From: Rummeliibacillus pycnus_B
Lineage (GTDB): Bacteria; Bacillota; Bacilli; Bacillales_A; Planococcaceae
Reading direction: 5' to 3'
Length of the DNA stretch: 64,000 nt
Assembly: GCF_050459865.1 (NCBI RefSeq)
Contig: NZ_JBCMNM010000023.1
Coordinates: 1-64,000 of the forward strand
The notes below the pieces were generated by a model. It saw only the letters and a program-made list of their open reading frames with translations, searched no databases and had not been told where the DNA came from. Shown piece after piece: positions 60,782 through 64,000 of this stretch. The stretch's first letter is position 1; each line of letters starts with the position of its first letter. The translations under genes and the position numbers were made by a program.

Positions 60782-61993
60782 CTTTTCTGGCGTTACATAG
60801 CGATCTTTTGCTGAAATCCATGCTGAGATGATTAAACCTACAACTGTAATTGCATAAAGTATATTTGCTGCATGCCAGCTTTCAAATAAATCATGTATAT
60901 AACCATAGAGAACTGGTCCAACTGCTGCAAGTAAGTATCCGATAGATTGTGCTGTCCCAGAAAGTTCAGCAGCTTCTAGTGCATTATGTGTACGTAAAGA
61001 GAAGAACATCATGGCTAGTCCAAATGATGCCCCACCTGCAAGTCCAATTAGGATCATCCACAACATAGTTAGTGAAGTTAAATTCATTAATATTCCTGCA
61101 AAGCCGACCACATAAAATGAACCGAACATTACTACTAGTGATCGTTGATCGGATTTTCGTCCTGCTAATATAGGAATAAGAAAAGTCATAGGCAATTGTG
61201 AAAATTGCATAATTGAAAACATCCATCCAGCTTGATTTGCACTCATTCCTTGGGCTTCTAACATGGCAGGAATCCAAGCGGCTGTTGTATAGAATATTAG
61301 AGATTGCAATCCCATTGCTAGTGTAATCGCCCAAGTTAAGGGATATTTCCAAATAGGTTTATCTAACTTCGTATGTTTATGATTTTCCTTTAGCTCTGCT
61401 TTCTTGCGTAATTGAGGCAACCATACGATAATGGCAATAATGGTTAGGATAATCCAGCAACCGAGTGCGCCCTTCCAACCAAAAGAGGTACCAGCTATTG
61501 GATAACTAACACCTGCTGCGACACTTGCTGTAATGTTCATTGCAAGCGTGAAGAGAGAAGTGAGTAATCCCACTTGTAATGGGAATTTCAATTTAATAAG
61601 AGCTGGTAACAAAACATTACCAAATGCAATAGCAATCCCGATTAATGCAGTCCCAAATAATAGGGAAAATGTATTTCCAAACGAACGGATTAAAATACCT
61701 ACTGCTAAAATCCCCATTGCAAATAGTAATGTTTTTTCAAACCCAAATCTACTTGCGAATTTTGGAGCAAATGGTGACACAATTGCAAATGCTAATAATG
61801 GAATTGTTGTTATAAACCCAGCAAGTACATTAGAAATATCTAATCCTTCTTTTATATAAGATATAATTGGACCTACCGAAGTAAGTGGAGAACGTAAAGT
61901 AGCAGCAATAAAAACAATACCAAGTACAAGTATCCAAGTATTTCGATTCCAATTTAGTTTTTTGCTTAATCTAGCTGATTGTTGTGAAGCCAA
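60779..61993 (-). CDS. MFS transporter, CynX/NimT type
   Basis: 404 residues from the TTG at 61993, with AAAGGAGG 8 bases upstream; a TTG 7 codons earlier lies inside that site and is rejected. Twelve helices. Motifs AATLRSPLTSVGPIISYIKEGL and the late loop GGASFGLAMMFFSLRT match the CynX/NimT family (cyanate, 2-nitroimidazole). Substrate unknown. A TTTCGACACAAAA motif (Spo0A-like) is 69 bases upstream at 62062-62074. Confidence 0.85.
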   Translation of the reverse strand: MASQQSARLSKKLNWNRNTWILVLGIVFIAATLRSPLTSVGPIISYIKEGLDISNVLAGFITTIPLLAFAIVSPFAPKFASRFGFEKTLLFAMGILAVGILIRSFGNTFSLLFGTALIGIAIAFGNVLLPALIKLKFPLQVGLLTSLFTLAMNITASVAAGVSYPIAGTSFGWKGALGCWIILTIIAIIVWLPQLRKKAELKENHKHTKLDKPIWKYPLTWAITLAMGLQSLIFYTTAAWIPAMLEAQGMSANQAGWMFSIMQFSQLPMTFLIPILAGRKSDQRSLVVMFGSFYVVGFAGILMNLTSLTMLWMILIGLAGGASFGLAMMFFSLRTHNALEAAELSGTAQSIGYLLAAVGPVLYGYIHDLFESWHAANILYAITVVGLIISAWISAKDRYVTPEK

Positions 61994-62131
61994 TCCTTTA
62001 ACCTCCTTTATCAATAAGCTCCTTTAGCAACCGTATCATTAATAGATAGTAAATTTCAATATTTCGACACAAAATAAAAGGTTAAGATATTTAAAACTTA
62101 TATTGTATTAAAGTACCAGGTGTTTTATGTC

Positions 62132-62160
62132 TTGTTATCGAGTGTATAGTGTATTATAAT
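62132..62160 (+). promoter_or_regulatory. Promoter of the lysine-riboswitch transcript
   Basis: TTGTTA (62132-62137), 17-base spacer, TATAAT (62155-62160). Confidence 0.82.
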
Positions 62161-62202
62161 GAGAAACATATTAAAACTATATATTGCATGCCTCATCCAA
62201 TA

Positions 62203-62448
62203 GATGAGGTAGAGGTCGCGATATTCATAAGTATAATCGACGAGATGAGAAAGCATTAAGGACTCGATTAAAAAGGGAATATTGCCGAAGTGTTGGTAAG
62301 CTTTTTATTAGCAATGCTGGGGCTGTTATCGAAAGGTACAGAACTGTCACGTCTGAAACGACGTGTTGAGCTATCTTTATCAAGGTTGATGGGGAATTTT
62401 AGATACCATCTCAAGCATCCTTGTGATGGTATTTTTATTTTTATAGCT
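62203..62448 (+). promoter_or_regulatory. Lysine riboswitch (L-box) with terminator
   Basis: Aptamer about 62203-62383. The core AGGTAGAGGTCGCG, AAAAGGGAA, TTGCCGAAG, GGGGCTG, AACTGTCACG and GAGCTATCT follow the L-box order. P1 pairs AGGTAG with CTATCT. Terminator: ATACCATC (62403-62410) / GATGGTAT (62424-62431) and a T-rich tail. Lysine should stop transcription of the permease. A CCTCATC/GATGAGG hairpin (62191-62209) overlaps the 5' edge and could compete with P1. Confidence 0.92.
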
Positions 62449-62521
62449 ACGGGCTCGTGTCCGAAGCTGAATTGACTTCAACCCGACCTTTCTTGCAATG
62501 AAAATGGGAAAGAGGAGAACT

Positions 62522-63994
62522 ATGAGTACAAAAAATACAAGCTCTGGTGAACAACCGAGCTTAAATAGAGGTTTAAAAAGTCGTCATGTTACGATGATTT
62601 CACTTGGTGGCACCATCGGTACAGGTTTACTATTAGCAAGTGGTAACTCGATTGCGGCTGCAGGACCTGGTGGTGCATTACTAGCTTACGGTTTAATAGG
62701 TATCATGGTATTCTTCTTGATGACAAGTCTTGGGGAAATGGCTGCATATATGCCGGTTTCTGGTTCATTTAATACCTATGCATCTAAATTTATCGATCCA
62801 GCTTTAGGATTTGCGCTAGGTTGGAACTATTGGTATAACTGGGCTATTACCATCGCAGCAGAAATTTCAGCCGTTTCTATCGTTATGAAATATTGGTTCC
62901 CAGATACGCCTTCATTTATTTGGAGTGCAGCGTTTTTAGTAATTATTTTTGTATTGAACTACTTATCTGTTAATAGTTTCGGGGAAAGTGAATATTGGTT
63001 TGCTTTCATTAAAGTAGCTACAGTTATCATCTTCTTGATTGTCAGCTTCTTAATGATATTTGGTATTCTTGGAGGCAAAGCACCAGTTGGATTTGAAAAC
63101 TTCTTTAAAGGAGATGCACCTTTCCATGGTGGTTTCTTTGCAACATTTGGTATTTTCTTGGCTGCTGGATTCTCATTCCAGGGAACAGAATTACTTGGAA
63201 TTACTGCCGGGGAAACAAAAAATCCTGGTAAAACAATTCCAAAAGCAGTTCGTCAAATTTTCTGGCGAATCTTGTTATTCTATATTCTGGCGATTTTAGC
63301 TATTAGTTTGTTAATCCCTTATACAGATCCACGTCTTGCTAATAGTGATGATGTAACAGTAAGTCCATTTACTTTGGTATTTGAAAATGCAGGCGTTGCA
63401 TTTGCAGCATCCATTATGAATGCTGTAATTTTAACAGCTATTTTATCAGCGGGTAACTCTGGTTTATATGCATCATCTCGTACTCTTTGGCAATTAGCGA
63501 TGGAAGGTAAAGCACCTAAAATCTTTAAAAAATTAAACAAACGCGGTGTACCAGTAGCTGCACTTGTTGCAACAGTTCTAGTAGCTTGTTTATCATTTTT
63601 AGCATCATTATTTGGTACAGGTACTGTATATACTTGGTTGTTAAATGCATCAGGAATGTGTGGTTTCATCGCATGGTTAGGAATTGCGGCAAGTCATTAT
63701 CGTTTCCGTAAAGCATTTGTTGCACAAGGTCATGATTTATCTGAATTACCTTATCGTTCAGGTTTCTTCCCATTCGGTCCAATCTTTGCGTTTGTATTAT
63801 GTATGATTGTTGTATTAGGACAAAACTATACAGCTTTTACGGAAGATCATATTGATTGGTACGGTGTATTAGTATCCTATATTGGTTTACCAATCTTCTT
63901 AATCCTTTGGTTCGGTTACAAATGGAAACATAAAACTAAAATTGTTCGTTTAGAGGATGCAGATTTTACATCTGATCGACTAAATCACGATTAA
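62522..63994 (+). CDS. lysP: Lysine-specific amino-acid permease
   Basis: 490 residues from the ATG at 62522 (AGAGGAG 6 bases upstream; eight codons upstream are open but unsupported). APC-superfamily amino acid transporter with twelve helices: HVTMISLGGTIGTGLLLASG opening in two parts, AGFSFQGTELLGITAGET in helix 6, and GNSGLYASSRTLWQLA. The riboswitch in its leader identifies lysine as substrate with good support. Complete, stop 6 bases before the window end. Confidence 0.93.
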   Translation: MSTKNTSSGEQPSLNRGLKSRHVTMISLGGTIGTGLLLASGNSIAAAGPGGALLAYGLIGIMVFFLMTSLGEMAAYMPVSGSFNTYASKFIDPALGFALGWNYWYNWAITIAAEISAVSIVMKYWFPDTPSFIWSAAFLVIIFVLNYLSVNSFGESEYWFAFIKVATVIIFLIVSFLMIFGILGGKAPVGFENFFKGDAPFHGGFFATFGIFLAAGFSFQGTELLGITAGETKNPGKTIPKAVRQIFWRILLFYILAILAISLLIPYTDPRLANSDDVTVSPFTLVFENAGVAFAASIMNAVILTAILSAGNSGLYASSRTLWQLAMEGKAPKIFKKLNKRGVPVAALVATVLVACLSFLASLFGTGTVYTWLLNASGMCGFIAWLGIAASHYRFRKAFVAQGHDLSELPYRSGFFPFGPIFAFVLCMIVVLGQNYTAFTEDHIDWYGVLVSYIGLPIFLILWFGYKWKHKTKIVRLEDADFTSDRLNHD

Positions 63995-64000
63995 ATATAA

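Noticed and set aside
1..64000. CRISPR arrays, tRNA or rRNA genes, prophage or intact insertion sequences
   Set aside because: No regularly spaced repeats, no T-loop GGTTCGA-type motifs in tRNA context, and no transposase or phage protein were seen on either strand.

Overview
The window is one 64 kb stretch of an AT-rich chromosome from a spore-forming, low-GC Gram-positive bacterium. Strong AGGAGG-type ribosome binding sites, frequent TTG/GTG starts, lipoprotein signal peptides, SAM-I and lysine riboswitches, PerR/Fur-type operators and a GlnQHMP-order transporter all point to Bacillales. The gene mix (FusB-like EF-G-binding protein, bacterial NO synthase, bioY-bioB, VanZ/RDD protein) suggests a Planococcaceae member of the Lysinibacillus/Solibacillus/Viridibacillus type. 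That genus-level guess is inference. I see no rRNA, tRNA, CRISPR array, phage or intact insertion sequence.

Layout. 0-5 kb: GntR regulator with a DUF1648 membrane protein, an OmpR-type two-component system, a small heme-copper-oxidase-like membrane protein and a His-rich YtkA-like lipoprotein. 5-20 kb: transport and housekeeping (EamA exporter facing a YeiL-like Crp/Fnr regulator, GNAT, PfkB kinase plus phosphatase, YetF-like protein, MFS exporter, SIMPL protein, M48 protease, NAD-binding protein, ankyrin protein, TauE exporter, AlaX-type editing protein, VanZ-RDD protein). 20.6-21.6 kb: a FusB-like gene behind a leader peptide that looks like a translational attenuator. 21.8-23.8 kb: Fur-box-controlled FTR1 iron permease with a small lipoprotein. 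23.9-27 kb: glnQHMP-like amino-acid ABC operon. 27.4-27.6 kb: a dense cluster of DnaA boxes. 29.5-33.2 kb: secreted subtilisin-like protease and bioY-bioB. 33.8-45.4 kb: spore-coat-like protein, rRNA methyltransferase, NlpC/P60 cell-wall hydrolase, SDR, HmoA-like monooxygenase behind an orphan promoter-terminator unit, an intergenic repeat, a 29-residue protein, a diguanylate cyclase, an AEC transporter, a MacB-like ABC exporter and a SUKH protein. 45.4-47.5 kb: LysR relic and PerR-controlled catalase.

The most unusual system is the four-gene operon at 47863-54435. It encodes a soluble protein with a degenerate GGDEF domain that keeps the RxxD I-site motif, fused to a receiver whose phospho-acceptor Asp is Asn; a membrane-anchored HEAT-like protein; a processive GT2 glycosyltransferase; and a 1067-residue membrane-anchored glycosidase-like protein. 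I read it as a c-di-GMP-responsive exopolysaccharide machine, comparable in logic to the B. subtilis ydaJKLMN locus but with different parts. A GGEEF diguanylate cyclase lies 6 kb upstream.

54.6-64 kb: nitric oxide synthase; a SAM-riboswitch-controlled sulfur-acquisition operon (M20 deacylase, glyoxalase-like protein, sulfonate-type ABC transporter); a CynX/NimT-type MFS protein; and a lysine-riboswitch-controlled lysine permease at the right edge.

Start codons were moved from the longest reading frame wherever a clear ribosome binding site supported a shorter one. Family names come from motif recognition alone, with no database search.
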